In this document: positions 8,294 through 16,913 of the stretch, in pieces
Numbering within the stretch: position 1 is the first letter of the stretch
How the letters are laid out: every line of letters starts with the position of its first letter
DNA from: a virus
IMG/VR virus record: IMGVR_UViG_3300034418_010669
Location: 1 to 29,594 of that record
Length of the DNA stretch: 29,594 nt
Strand: one strand, 5' to 3'
Notes under the pieces: model-generated
The model's input: only the letters and a program-made list of their open reading frames with translations
Databases searched by the model: none
What the model was told of the DNA's origin: nothing
Position numbers and translations under genes: made by a program

Positions 8294-9157
8294 TTATTTA
8301 GGTAACCTAACTTTATGATTGATAGCTTTTATAGTATCATTTTTTGATGTTGCAATAGTTCTACGTGGTGTATCATTCAATAGAGTGTTTTCTGCATTTT
8401 CAGCACTAGTTCTAGCAGCTTCATTTGAAGCTAATGCTGTTTGTAAAGTTGAAAAAGGCGCATTTAGAGGAGCAAGTGGTCCAGTTGTATTAGCTACACC
8501 TGTTGCTGCAAATGCTGCCAGCTGTTGTTGTAATGCGCTATCTAATAATCTTAGTGTTCTTAGTTGTTGCTCTATAAGCTCTTGTTTTGCATGAAGCTCT
8601 TCTAATAGTTTATATAACTCTGTTATGAATTTTGCGCCATCTAATGCACAGTCACCAGCTCTACCGCCGGCACTTATTCTTAGCATACCATCACTTGGTA
8701 GCTGTATTCTGACGTCTGATGATGTTGATAACTGTATTCCGTAACCATCTGAAAGATTTAGAGAGTTTCCTTTATTAGAAACATAATAATCAGATGTACA
8801 GGGAATATGTCTATCTTGAACACGTGAAGTAGGATAAACTTCATTTGCAATTGCAACACCTGCAGGTTTGAAAACACTTCCTATGATATAAGGTTGCTCA
8901 CTAGCTGAAGTTTTCAATAAATATACTTCTTGGCCAATGTCGTGAGGCATTATGCTATACATTTCGTGATGTCCACCACACTGAACAATTGTTTCTACGT
9001 GTGTGTGCAATTCACCATTGACGTCAATTACTTCACATATTTGTGCATTATCAACTGCTCTAACACTTAGACTAGTAACGTGCCCACGAATTACTTCAGG
9101 TCTAGCTTCTTCACCGTGTGAATATCTACTCTTATCAGTTTTAGCACTTGTCCACAT
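8294..9157 (-). CDS. Baseplate central spike / gpV-like OB-fold protein
   Basis: This 287-residue protein sits between the hub and the wedge genes. Residues about 20-130 (VIRGHVTSLSVRAVDNAQICEV, then MPHDIGQEVYLLKTSASEQPYIIGSVF) have the OB-fold pattern of P2 gpV and the T4 gp5 N-terminal domain. These domains cap the tail tube under the hub. A short beta stretch (YGIQLSTSSDVRIQLPSDGMLRISAGG) resembles the start of a spike helix. A coiled coil follows at about 180-215 (ITELYKLLEELHAKQELIEQQLRTL, seen as heptads), then an Ala/Thr-rich tail. No lysozyme domain is seen. AGGAGAG lies before the ATG and overlaps the 3' end of the hub gene. The histidine-rich HxH tip motif seen in some spikes was not found. 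Confidence 0.75.
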   Translation of the reverse strand: MWTSAKTDKSRYSHGEEARPEVIRGHVTSLSVRAVDNAQICEVIDVNGELHTHVETIVQCGGHHEMYSIMPHDIGQEVYLLKTSASEQPYIIGSVFKPAGVAIANEVYPTSRVQDRHIPCTSDYYVSNKGNSLNLSDGYGIQLSTSSDVRIQLPSDGMLRISAGGRAGDCALDGAKFITELYKLLEELHAKQELIEQQLRTLRLLDSALQQQLAAFAATGVANTTGPLAPLNAPFSTLQTALASNEAARTSAENAENTLLNDTPRRTIATSKNDTIKAINHKVRLPK

Positions 9158-9168
9158 TATTACTCTCC

Positions 9169-12100
9169 TTATTCTTCTTCCTCGATGAGTTCACCATCAG
9201 GTGTCATTTGTCCTGTTGCAACAAGGTACCTTACATTGGCAGGAACTTCGATTGTTTCAACGTATTCATCCCATGATATTGTATTTGTATAGAAATCACG
9301 ACTTGAGTTAGGAGCTTCTGTAGGATTGTGTACCAGAGGATTTGTACGAAGACGAACTTCTTCATAATCATCAAGGCCATCACCATCTGTATCAACACGT
9401 GTTGTGTCTAAACCAAGAGTTCTTTCGTACGAGTCAATTAGAACATCGTTATCTCTATCATCTTCAGGTAATTTACCAGTTTCAGAGAAGCCAGTCACTT
9501 CACCTACACCATCATCTATTTCATGATCTACAAATTCTTCAAAGTCTGAGAATACATCATAGTCAGTATTGGCACGATCTATACTTGTACCAATTATTTG
9601 CTCTTCTTCATCTGTAAGACCATCACCATCGGTATCACCAGCAATAGCAACACCAAATTTTTCGTCTTGCCAGAATTCGCCTTGTCTTGCAATAATTGTT
9701 GCACGAAGCTCTGCAAGCTGTTCTATTCTTCGAGTTTCATCTGCAGATGTTCCAGCTAAAGTATCTAGGTCTCCTTCACGTACTTCTTCACGTGCACCTT
9801 CCTGAGTTGTAGCAATCTCTTGTCTATTGGTTTGTACATCATCAGGGTTGAGAGGAGTTTCACCATCAGCATTTCGTGGTCTAGTTTCTTGCGTTTGCTG
9901 AATATTTTCTGTTTCTTGTGTTACACCCGGTGGCAACGCGCCAGAAGAGGCGTCTCGAGCATCGATTGCTTTCTGTTTTTGAACAATTTTAGCTTTATCT
10001 GTTTCACCTTCTTTTGCTTCTGCAGAAGCGCGATTAGCTTCTTGTTGTTCATACATATCACTGAAGTCATAATCATCTGCATCAGGGTTTGTTGCATCAT
10101 CTTCGATTTCTATATCTTCAGCTAAATTCAATAAATCTGTCAGCTCTTTGAAATCATCTCGTGGTATTCTTTTTAGTCCTTTTAGAATTATATAATCTGC
10201 TTGTGTTATAACACCTTTATCTCTTAGCTGAATTAGAAATTCTTGAGTTATTTCAACAGTTTTTATTTGTGTTGTTTGTTCACCACGATGGCTTCTAGCT
10301 GCTGGCAAGTCTGGCTCATTAGGATTTTTTACTCTTTTACCGCCTGAAATGGGACTATCTGCACCCATCATAGCTTCAAAGATTTTTGAGCCCCAAGATT
10401 GTTGTTGCAATCTAACAGGTGTTACCCCGCTTTGTTTTGTTCTACTACCTACTGCTGCTCTATGATCAGGAATAGCTGCTCTAACAGTTGGGAAGTTTGG
10501 CGCAATAGCACCATATGAACCTCTACTAAATCCTATTCGTGTAGTTACAGAAACGTTACCGTCAAATATATCAGTAAAATAATCGTGTGATACACTATCT
10601 ACATAAATATGAAGTGTTGAATGCTGGTCTTTTATTTTGTTTCCTGTTGGCTCTTGCAAAAATACTTCTGCCCAACAACCAGGATAAATATTTTGTGGAA
10701 TTAGTGAAGTACAAACAAGATTTCCAGAGAAATATTTTTGCTCATCGCCATAAATCATATAAGCACGTTCTGCTAACGCTGTTGTTTTGAAACGTGTCAT
10801 ATCAGTATAATTATCAGCTGCCAAAGCGAAGAATGTACCCATATCATCTCCCCTACTATGCTTTTGCCCTTGAAAAGCTGATAGTTCGAAATAGGGATAA
10901 GTTGACTCGTACATTCTCAAGCCATGTTTTAGCGCAGCTGTATTGTTTATAACAGGGTCGCTCATAATTCCGTATTTGACCCTTGAAGACATATTCTTCA
11001 CACCGGGCAAATTCATAAAAGTTGCATTTATTCTAGAAGCGTCATTTTGACTAAAGCGCATTCCTTTTATTTGGTGTTTTCTAATCTGTACAGGTATAAT
11101 AGGTTTAGCGCCTTCTGCAGAAACTTTTGTAAGATCTGTTTTACCTCCACCTATTTTCATAGTTCTTGAGAAATTAGCTGGGCCCATTCTTGTGTCCATA
11201 GTACGTCCCAATACACCATTTGGCCCACTCAAATCCAAAGTTTCAGTTACTTCATCGTCATAGTTTTGTTCGAACTCACCCATCTCAATAGTGTCAGATG
11301 ACATAATCTTACCAAATGAGTTATCTTTGACGTTCATACCGACAATTTCTGATGATGTTATATAACAGGGCGGCGGTAGTGGTGAAGGAGAACCAAACTG
11401 GTGTTTTCTCAAATATTCATTATCTATGCTTACATGGTCTATAGATACTGTAGGATGCATAGGTTTTAGTCTAAGAATAAGTGTAGGAATACCACCCAAC
11501 TTTTTATGTATAAGTTTTACAGGATTAGCTATTTTCCCTTGCATTTTTTCAAAGTATTTTATATCTGAGTCGAGCAAAGGCACCATTGTTGGATAAAATT
11601 CTATAAGTTGACTATCAATCTGGAAAGTACCTTGAAACAATCCCCAAACAGTTAGAGACTTAGCACCAAGATTTCTAATACGATTTAGGTCTTGAAATGC
11701 CTCAGTAGTAACTGGCATTGTACCATATAATTCTGAAGATGGTGGTAAATCATCTCTTTTTGTTGCTACGTGAATAATATCTCTAAGTTGTAGTTCATAT
11801 TTAGGTTGAACTTTTGTTGTCTGTCTAAGGAAAACAGCTTCACCTACTACGTCGCCTCTTGCATACCTAGTTTCAGCATATGCTTCATCTGGGTTCGTAA
11901 ATCCATTTGATATCCATTTTTCAAAGCTATTACGTGTAGGATTTTCAGGATCATAAAACTGTGTGAAAGGGTCGCCACCAAAACCTAACTGTTCATCACC
12001 TGCTAATTGTGCTAAATCAGCAAGACCATAAAGAAGTCCGTTTATTATTGGCTCCGGAACATATAATTTTAGATTTGCTATAGTCTCTTCAAATGTAGCC

Positions 12101-13137
12101 CCCGGAGTAAGTAGTAACTTATTCAAAGCTTGTGAGTTCATTGGCTCTGAATGTAATGATATAGGAAGCATTGGATAAGCAAACTGTTGTACAAAGTTTC
12201 TTAGTGATTGACCTAAATCAAATGCACCAGTTGCGGCTGCAACTTCTTTCTTTATAAATGCTAAGAAGTCATCAATATTTTTATAATATTCTCTACTTCC
12301 ATATCCTTCTTGCCTTACTTCTCTAATCTGTTTTCCTTGTTCATCTTGCATTACAACTTCATCTTGAGAGTTTAGAAAAGTAAACCTGTATTCGCCGTAA
12401 ATAAGATTATGTATAAAACTAGAAGCACCTAAATCAATAGTACATATAAGATTACCAGTATCATCTGTTTCTATATTATAACTCAAGTCTGTAACAACAC
12501 CGAAATGTAAAGCATTTTCAATGTTTTCTGGAGATGTTGTTTTTAGTATTTCCTCAAAATCTGTAGGAGGCCTAGTTTTTATTAGAATATAACCACCCGG
12601 TTGAGGCTGTGCATCATCCTCAGCGAAAAGAGAAAGTGCCAATTGGTAAGGCATTTTTAGTGTAAGATTAGCTGTCTCATATGCTCCCGTTTTTGACTTT
12701 GAGAACGAACAGTTAGTTACATAATGTTCAATTGAAAAAGGTAACGGTGCTGTATATGAGTGATAGTTTATAATAAAATTGTTTGCGTATACATTGTTTG
12801 ATGACATAAAATATTCTGAATAATCAGAATTAGCATCAGTCATCTGTTTCCAAATAAGCTGGGCCCAACCAGCTGGGCCACCTCTATGAAGTAATTCACC
12901 ATCTGGACTATAAACATCTTCATCACCCATCAATAAGTTCAAACCAGTCGTAACGGCACCATCCTCGCTTATGCCACTCGGAGTTCTCTCAATATAATGC
13001 ATGAGAGGTTTTCTTTGTCGTGCAGTTACAACTTCTTCTTCAAAGTCTAAATACTGCGTACTACCATCAGCATCGTATATTCTAGTTTCTTCTTTTACTA
13101 TTTGAGGTCTTTTAGTGCTTTCGTCTTGACCAGCCAT
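9169..13137 (-). CDS. Large baseplate hub protein with C-terminal calcium-binding repeats
   Basis: This 1322-residue protein is the largest in the window. The N-terminal third carries segments like late-control gpD / T4 gp27 hubs: NNFIINYHSYTAPLPFSIEHYV, then HFGVVTDLSYNIETDD. Near residue 880, IYPGCWAEVFLQEPTG and LHIYVDSVSHDYF match the hub phrase in which the last beta domain sits on the tube. Residues about 900-1160 are charged and low in complexity (Gln, Glu, Arg, Asp). Residues about 1165-1273 carry DTDGDGLTDEEE, DRDNDVLIDSYE and DTDGDGLDDYEE, which are thrombospondin type 3-like calcium-binding loops. A GGGAGAA ribosome binding site precedes the ATG. The hub identity is inferred from these segments and from its position between tape measure and spike. 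The function of the repeats is unknown. Confidence 0.75.
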   Translation of the reverse strand: MAGQDESTKRPQIVKEETRIYDADGSTQYLDFEEEVVTARQRKPLMHYIERTPSGISEDGAVTTGLNLLMGDEDVYSPDGELLHRGGPAGWAQLIWKQMTDANSDYSEYFMSSNNVYANNFIINYHSYTAPLPFSIEHYVTNCSFSKSKTGAYETANLTLKMPYQLALSLFAEDDAQPQPGGYILIKTRPPTDFEEILKTTSPENIENALHFGVVTDLSYNIETDDTGNLICTIDLGASSFIHNLIYGEYRFTFLNSQDEVVMQDEQGKQIREVRQEGYGSREYYKNIDDFLAFIKKEVAAATGAFDLGQSLRNFVQQFAYPMLPISLHSEPMNSQALNKLLLTPGATFEETIANLKLYVPEPIINGLLYGLADLAQLAGDEQLGFGGDPFTQFYDPENPTRNSFEKWISNGFTNPDEAYAETRYARGDVVGEAVFLRQTTKVQPKYELQLRDIIHVATKRDDLPPSSELYGTMPVTTEAFQDLNRIRNLGAKSLTVWGLFQGTFQIDSQLIEFYPTMVPLLDSDIKYFEKMQGKIANPVKLIHKKLGGIPTLILRLKPMHPTVSIDHVSIDNEYLRKHQFGSPSPLPPPCYITSSEIVGMNVKDNSFGKIMSSDTIEMGEFEQNYDDEVTETLDLSGPNGVLGRTMDTRMGPANFSRTMKIGGGKTDLTKVSAEGAKPIIPVQIRKHQIKGMRFSQNDASRINATFMNLPGVKNMSSRVKYGIMSDPVINNTAALKHGLRMYESTYPYFELSAFQGQKHSRGDDMGTFFALAADNYTDMTRFKTTALAERAYMIYGDEQKYFSGNLVCTSLIPQNIYPGCWAEVFLQEPTGNKIKDQHSTLHIYVDSVSHDYFTDIFDGNVSVTTRIGFSRGSYGAIAPNFPTVRAAIPDHRAAVGSRTKQSGVTPVRLQQQSWGSKIFEAMMGADSPISGGKRVKNPNEPDLPAARSHRGEQTTQIKTVEITQEFLIQLRDKGVITQADYIILKGLKRIPRDDFKELTDLLNLAEDIEIEDDATNPDADDYDFSDMYEQQEANRASAEAKEGETDKAKIVQKQKAIDARDASSGALPPGVTQETENIQQTQETRPRNADGETPLNPDDVQTNRQEIATTQEGAREEVREGDLDTLAGTSADETRRIEQLAELRATIIARQGEFWQDEKFGVAIAGDTDGDGLTDEEEQIIGTSIDRANTDYDVFSDFEEFVDHEIDDGVGEVTGFSETGKLPEDDRDNDVLIDSYERTLGLDTTRVDTDGDGLDDYEEVRLRTNPLVHNPTEAPNSSRDFYTNTISWDEYVETIEVPANVRYLVATGQMTPDGELIEEEE

Positions 13138-13149
13138 AATTTTTCTCCC

Positions 13150-15384
13150 TTATACTCCTATTTTCTTTAGGATCCAGTCGATAATCTTTGGAACGTATTG
13201 TAGTTTTTCATTTATTTTTTGTGCAGCTTGAACTATTTTTTCGAAATCTTTTATTGCTATTCCTTCAATAATTGCTTTTTCAATTGCTTTGTTTTGGTCT
13301 GTTAGTTGTTTGAATGCCTCTGTGAATTTTACACCTTCTTTTGTTACACCAGTCTGAAAATTTTCTAATACGTCTAATCTATCTTGCGCTAATTTTGCTG
13401 ATATGTCTATATCATTAGTTAGTCTGCGTCCTCTCGCAGCCACACCAATTCCTTGAACATCACCAACATCAAGCCCTCCTATTGTTCCAGTTCTCATCCG
13501 TCCGTATCTACGTTCTGCAACAGTAAGACCCTGTCCCATTTGAAGTAATTCGAAAACTTTGCTTCCATCTCTAAGACCTGTACCTCTGCTCAATAAGCCT
13601 TTACCTCCAGCAATTGAAGCACCTTCTAAAAGAGCAGATGCTTTATCTAAGTCGCCACCACTCTCCATAATAGCTTGTGCCATCATAATATCGTTAGCAA
13701 TACCACCAAACATTGAATTTAGACTTTGTGAAGCACCAATTGTTGTTTTCTGCCTTATTCTACCATAGGCTTCAACTGCACCGATACCACTAAGTGACGT
13801 ATATCCACTTAGAGCTAATTTCATAACCTCATCATATGTGCCTGCTTGCATATCGATGCCCATATTTCTAAACATTGCGCCCATTGACTCAACACCACCA
13901 ACGAATTGAGATGCGCCGGCACCTTTGAGGCCAAGCTGCGCGGCCATACCTATAGCATCTAGACGGCGTTTAGATCCAAATCTAGTATTTTGTAAGTTAG
14001 AGCCTGCCATTCTGAATGATGCATTTCTAGCAAAAGCAGCAGGATCAAAACCTGCACCAAAAGCCGTGACATATGAGCCAACCAATTCTTCTGTAGTCGT
14101 ATATCCGCCACTCCCTTGCATCAATGTTTCACGTGCCATATCTAGCGCACCTTTAGCATCAATACCAAACAATCCAGCCATTTCAGTAAGATAATCTTTG
14201 TGTCTCGTTACTGCGCCCATACCCGTTGGGCCTCGACTAAATGCAGGGCCAAATGCTGACATCATAGCAGCAGGAAGTTCTAATATGGCTGCCTGCATAC
14301 CTTGAGCTTGTAATGATCCAATTGGAGCAGCAAGAGCACCACCAACAAAAGGAGTAGCTGCTGCCATATCAACGACACTAGTAGCAGCACCTAATCTAAA
14401 TCCGTAATCTCTAGTACCTCTAATAAATTGTTTTGTGTAGTGTCCGGTTGCTGCTCGTACGCCTTGTCCTACTTGATATTGTTCTTGGGCAATTTGTTCT
14501 TGCGCTCGTCGAGCACCATGTGCTTCACCCAGAGTGCGCGCTGCGCCAGCTTGGCTAGGATGGTCAATTATCATAGGATCAACTGGAGCAGGTCCTACTA
14601 CATATGGTTCTCTAGCGCCAAATAAACCTCTAGCAAAATTTCTTGCTGCGCCTATAGTCGCTGGTTGTGCAGTAGGGCCAGAATTCATAAACAAATCATT
14701 GAATATGCTCAGGCCGCTTGGTCGACCGCGATAAGTATCAGCACCTGCTTGTGCTGCACCCTGTGCAAAAGCTCCACGAACACCGCCCATTTGATCTTCA
14801 CCGAAGCCAGATCCGGGCTCAAAAGGTGTCATATGTCTAATTTCGTCACCACTAGGTATAAATCTTCCTCCACCCGCTGTCTGTTGGCCAAAAACATCTC
14901 CTGATCCTCTAGCTTGTCGTGCATTTAGACCTGCTCGAGCACCATAAAGCAATTGCCTATCTAAAGCACTGCTTCCTAAACCTCCCATGCCACCGCTACC
15001 GATGCCGCCTTGGCCTCCGCCTAATCCTAAACCTCCCATTCCTCCGCCGCCAGCTCCGCTTTCTCCTCTTACAGCTTTAGTTAGGTTATTCAATGCAGTT
15101 ATAAGGTCTGTGTTTGACTTTATAAGTTTTTGAATATTATCGCCCATACCTCCACCACCGCCAAACGGTGATGAACCTCCACCAAATGCAGGTGCAGCAG
15201 AACCTATTCCTGAAGAAGATGCAAAAGGTGAGCCAGCACCGTGGGGTCCAGCAGCAGCAGCTTGACCTGCAGCATTTCCTCCAAAAGGATTACCACTACC
15301 ATGATTAGGTAGCTCTAAACTACTAGTATTTGTAAAATCATGTGGGCCAGAGCTGCCCATGGGCATTGGTGGTGGTGTAGCCAT
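13150..15384 (-). CDS. Tail tape measure protein
   Basis: This 744-residue protein lies immediately after the tail-assembly chaperone pair, the standard position of the tape measure gene. The first 140 residues are glycine-, alanine-, serine- and proline-rich (GGGSSPFGGGGGMGDN, GGMGGLGLGGGQGG). A helical stretch IQKLIKSNTDLITALNNLTKAV is embedded within this. The central part has hydrophobic helices (AAATPFVGGALAAPIGSL, AAMMSAFGPAF) that could act as membrane-inserting segments at DNA ejection. The C-terminus (DRLDVLENFQTG, then IIDWILKKIGV) is helical. By the usual rule of about 0.15 nm per residue it would set a tail of roughly 110 nm, if no residues are removed. The ATG follows the chaperone stop directly (TAAATG). 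The Gly-rich N-terminus is unusual for a tape measure. Confidence 0.75.
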   Translation of the reverse strand: MATPPPMPMGSSGPHDFTNTSSLELPNHGSGNPFGGNAAGQAAAAGPHGAGSPFASSSGIGSAAPAFGGGSSPFGGGGGMGDNIQKLIKSNTDLITALNNLTKAVRGESGAGGGGMGGLGLGGGQGGIGSGGMGGLGSSALDRQLLYGARAGLNARQARGSGDVFGQQTAGGGRFIPSGDEIRHMTPFEPGSGFGEDQMGGVRGAFAQGAAQAGADTYRGRPSGLSIFNDLFMNSGPTAQPATIGAARNFARGLFGAREPYVVGPAPVDPMIIDHPSQAGAARTLGEAHGARRAQEQIAQEQYQVGQGVRAATGHYTKQFIRGTRDYGFRLGAATSVVDMAAATPFVGGALAAPIGSLQAQGMQAAILELPAAMMSAFGPAFSRGPTGMGAVTRHKDYLTEMAGLFGIDAKGALDMARETLMQGSGGYTTTEELVGSYVTAFGAGFDPAAFARNASFRMAGSNLQNTRFGSKRRLDAIGMAAQLGLKGAGASQFVGGVESMGAMFRNMGIDMQAGTYDEVMKLALSGYTSLSGIGAVEAYGRIRQKTTIGASQSLNSMFGGIANDIMMAQAIMESGGDLDKASALLEGASIAGGKGLLSRGTGLRDGSKVFELLQMGQGLTVAERRYGRMRTGTIGGLDVGDVQGIGVAARGRRLTNDIDISAKLAQDRLDVLENFQTGVTKEGVKFTEAFKQLTDQNKAIEKAIIEGIAIKDFEKIVQAAQKINEKLQYVPKIIDWILKKIGV

Positions 15385-15690
15385 TTACTTGCCTTCTTTC
15401 TTTTCGAATTGTGCCATAAGTGCATCAAGTGAACCTTTATCTCCGCTTTGGAATGCTTTTTCCATTTCTCTAAGAACTGGATCTTCAATTTCTTTAGCGA
15501 AGTCTTTTTTGGTTTCTTTTACACTAGGCATAAATATGTCAAATTGTTGTTCTTCTAAACACAGCAAACAGTGTTCTATATTTTCCCAACAGTTTATATC
15601 TGATGTATTAGGCAAGGGAGACTGTGTCAACTTTGTCCTAACTAATGGAAAAGCGTGGTGAGACCTTATTTTCCTCATCCTTGGTACCAT
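15385..15690 (-). CDS. Tail assembly chaperone, downstream frame (frameshift extension)
   Basis: This frame overlaps the end of the 162-residue chaperone and ends right at the tape measure start. It is open from about 15732 and stops at 15385. The in-frame ATGs at 15690 and 15678 have no ribosome binding site at a useful distance, so it is more likely made as a C-terminal extension by ribosomal frameshifting, like lambda gpGT. It reads RTKLTQSPLPNTSDINCWENIEHC and ends in a charged helical stretch (EDPVLREMEKAFQSGDKGSLDALMAQFEKKEGK in pieces). It contains CWENIEHCLLCLEE, with three cysteines. Relative to the upstream gene the frame is +1 (or -2), not the common -1. The fused product would be 246 residues. 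Confidence 0.65.
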   Translation of the reverse strand: MVPRMRKIRSHHAFPLVRTKLTQSPLPNTSDINCWENIEHCLLCLEEQQFDIFMPSVKETKKDFAKEIEDPVLREMEKAFQSGDKGSLDALMAQFEKKEGK

Positions 15691-16126
15691 CGTATCGAAA
15701 GTAGCGAGCTTCGTGAGATACGAGCTTACCTCCTAACGCATAACAAAAGTCAATATCCTCAGATGCTTTTTCTAAGACCCAATCAGGTGATTGTATTACT
15801 TGACAAACTAATCTTGCTAAACAAATATATCTATTTTTTGTTTCCATTGGAAGATTATCAAAAGCCATACCACTAGATAATTCTGCTAATATTCTATCAT
15901 ATTTAGCACGACCTTCTGCATCCATAACTTTGCTTTGTAGAGTTGCCTTTTTGATTTGTTTATTATCTACCTGATAACTAATGTCAAAGCTCTCAATACG
16001 TTCGGCAAAATCTTTTACTTTCAGTTCGTCAATCTTTTTTTCGACTTTTTGCTCAATAGCTTTTACGTCGACTATTTGTTCTTCTTGTGAAGCTTCAATT
16101 TCTTTCTTGATTTTTGTCAAATCCAT
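15638..16126 (-). CDS. Tail assembly chaperone, upstream frame (gpG-like)
   Basis: This 162-residue protein lies between the tail tube and the tape measure, as tail assembly chaperones do. The N-terminal 40 residues are strongly charged and helical (LTKIKKEIEASQEEQIVDVK, then VEKKIDELKVKDFAERI). The middle (DAEGRAKYDRILAELSSGMAFDNLPMETKNRYICLARLV) and the tryptophan-containing SPDWVLEKASEDIDFCYALG have the helical look of gpG-type proteins, which bind the tape measure and recruit tube subunits. AGGGAGA precedes the ATG. It overlaps a second frame that is +1 relative to it. It is preceded by a 173-base AT-rich leader downstream of the 61-bp element at 16299-16359. The assignment rests on position and on the overlap. 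Confidence 0.72.
   Translation of the reverse strand: MDLTKIKKEIEASQEEQIVDVKAIEQKVEKKIDELKVKDFAERIESFDISYQVDNKQIKKATLQSKVMDAEGRAKYDRILAELSSGMAFDNLPMETKNRYICLARLVCQVIQSPDWVLEKASEDIDFCYALGGKLVSHEARYFRYDGTKDEENKVSPRFSIS
15649..15700 (-). other. Candidate +1 ribosomal frameshift region
   Basis: Two slip sites fit a +1 move from the upstream chaperone frame into the downstream one. The first is TAC TTT CGA at about 15703-15695, where tRNA-Phe could move from TTT to TTC with CGA, often a slowly read codon, in the A site. The second is CGC TTT TCC at about 15655-15647, where TTT re-pairs on TTT. A strong Shine-Dalgarno-like AGGAGGT lies inside the gene at 15728-15734, about 28 bases before the first site. 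Either site gives a 246-residue fusion. I cannot choose between them. Confidence 0.4.
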
Positions 16127-16283
16127 TTTTACATTCTCCCTAAAATAAAATATATATCTATAAGTATATCTAAACTTTGTTATTTTTGAAATATTAGTTG
16201 ATTTTTTTTTATTACTTACATTTTATTTAGTTTTATGGGCAAATAAGCTTCAATGACTAAAAAATCTGTCTTCGAATACTAAA

Positions 16284-16374
16284 ACACGACGTTTATCTCT
16301 GTTTTATATTAGAACCTTACTTACCTGTTTATATGGGGCAAGTAAAAAAGTTCAAACAGGATAAAACGTCGTGT
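16284..16374 (-). repeat. 91-bp extended inverted repeat enclosing element E
   Basis: ACACGACGTTTATC (16284-16297) and GATAAAACGTCGTGT (16360-16374) are inverted repeats with a single extra base. They give a 14-bp stem around element E. The minus-strand RNA would fold into a long stem with nested helices and is followed by GTGTTTTAG. It could therefore serve as a terminator of the sheath-tube transcript, an RNase III-type processing site or a DNA cruciform. About 150 bases of AT-rich sequence with no gene follow, up to the chaperone ribosome binding site. Confidence 0.6.
16299..16359 (-). promoter_or_regulatory. 61-bp intergenic element, copy E (tube / chaperone gap)
   Basis: On the + strand it begins CTGTTTTATA (16299) and ends TTCAAACAG (16359). 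TGTTTATA at 16325-16332 reads TATAAACA on the gene-sense strand. TTACTT (16317-16322) and AAGTAA (16340-16345) can pair around that core. It follows the tail tube stop codon by 41 bases and lies 173 bases before the chaperone start. Unlike the other copies it is enclosed by a longer inverted repeat (16284-16374). Confidence 0.55.
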
Positions 16375-16400
16375 ACGATTATTATACGGTATTCTATTTA

Positions 16401-16898
16401 TTAGACACTGTCATGTCTAACAAGGTGTGTACCGTCGATAGTTACCTGAACGCCGGCAATAGAGCCACGATCAACGATAAAGTTTTGTGAGCTAATACGA
16501 CAGTTTTGCATTGTATAGATAACCTGTTGTGTAGTAGTTCCTGGTGCACTGTCATAGATTTCTAAGTCAAATGTAGCTTTTGTCAATGCAGAAGTTGTAC
16601 GAGTACTTTCAGCTTCATTTAGAACTTGTGAAGTGTTTACGATTGCTCCTTCGTCAACCTCACCTTCTGCTAAACCTTCAAATTGGGTCATATTAGCATA
16701 CTGAAAAATACGTAAGAAGTTTACCGTAGCACTTACAGCGCGTCCGATAGGTACTACTTCACGTGTATCAATAAATCCAAGTGAGTCGACGCGTCCGTTG
16801 AATGTGCTTTCAGTAATAGAAATACCTGTTGCAAATCCGGCTACGTCACCTCCTATTTTTATGAGCGCTTTGGCGCCTGTAATTACGTTGAATGCCAT
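16401..16898 (-). CDS. Tail tube protein
   Basis: This 165-residue protein directly follows the sheath gene and has the tail-tube pattern. The N-terminus has IKIGGDVAGFATGISITES, then FIDTREVVPIGRAVSATVNF, where the protein name to its target is described in related tubes as a beta hairpin arrangement. A loop region rich in Thr and Glu follows. The C-terminal strands are QNCRISSQNFIVDRGSIAG and VQVTIDGTHLVRHDSV. Hexameric rings of this fold stack to form the tube through which DNA passes. The length fits contractile-phage tubes. AAAGGAT precedes the ATG. The stop codon is followed by 41 bases and then by the regulatory element described at 16299-16359. Sheath followed by tube is the usual order, which strengthens the call. 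Confidence 0.85.
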   Translation of the reverse strand: MAFNVITGAKALIKIGGDVAGFATGISITESTFNGRVDSLGFIDTREVVPIGRAVSATVNFLRIFQYANMTQFEGLAEGEVDEGAIVNTSQVLNEAESTRTTSALTKATFDLEIYDSAPGTTTQQVIYTMQNCRISSQNFIVDRGSIAGVQVTIDGTHLVRHDSV

Positions 16899-16913
16899 TT
16901 TCTAAATCCTTTC

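Noticed and set aside
8294-9157. A lysozyme domain in the spike, as in T4 gp5
   Set aside because: The protein has only an OB-fold-like part, a short beta stretch and a coiled coil. No lysozyme motif is present.
15638-15690. A conventional -1 slippery heptamer between the chaperone frames
   Set aside because: The downstream frame is +1 relative to the upstream one, so a -1 shift would not enter it.
16127-16283. A small gene in the AT-rich leader before the chaperone
   Set aside because: Only very short frames without ribosome binding sites occur. I see nothing beyond AT-rich sequence.
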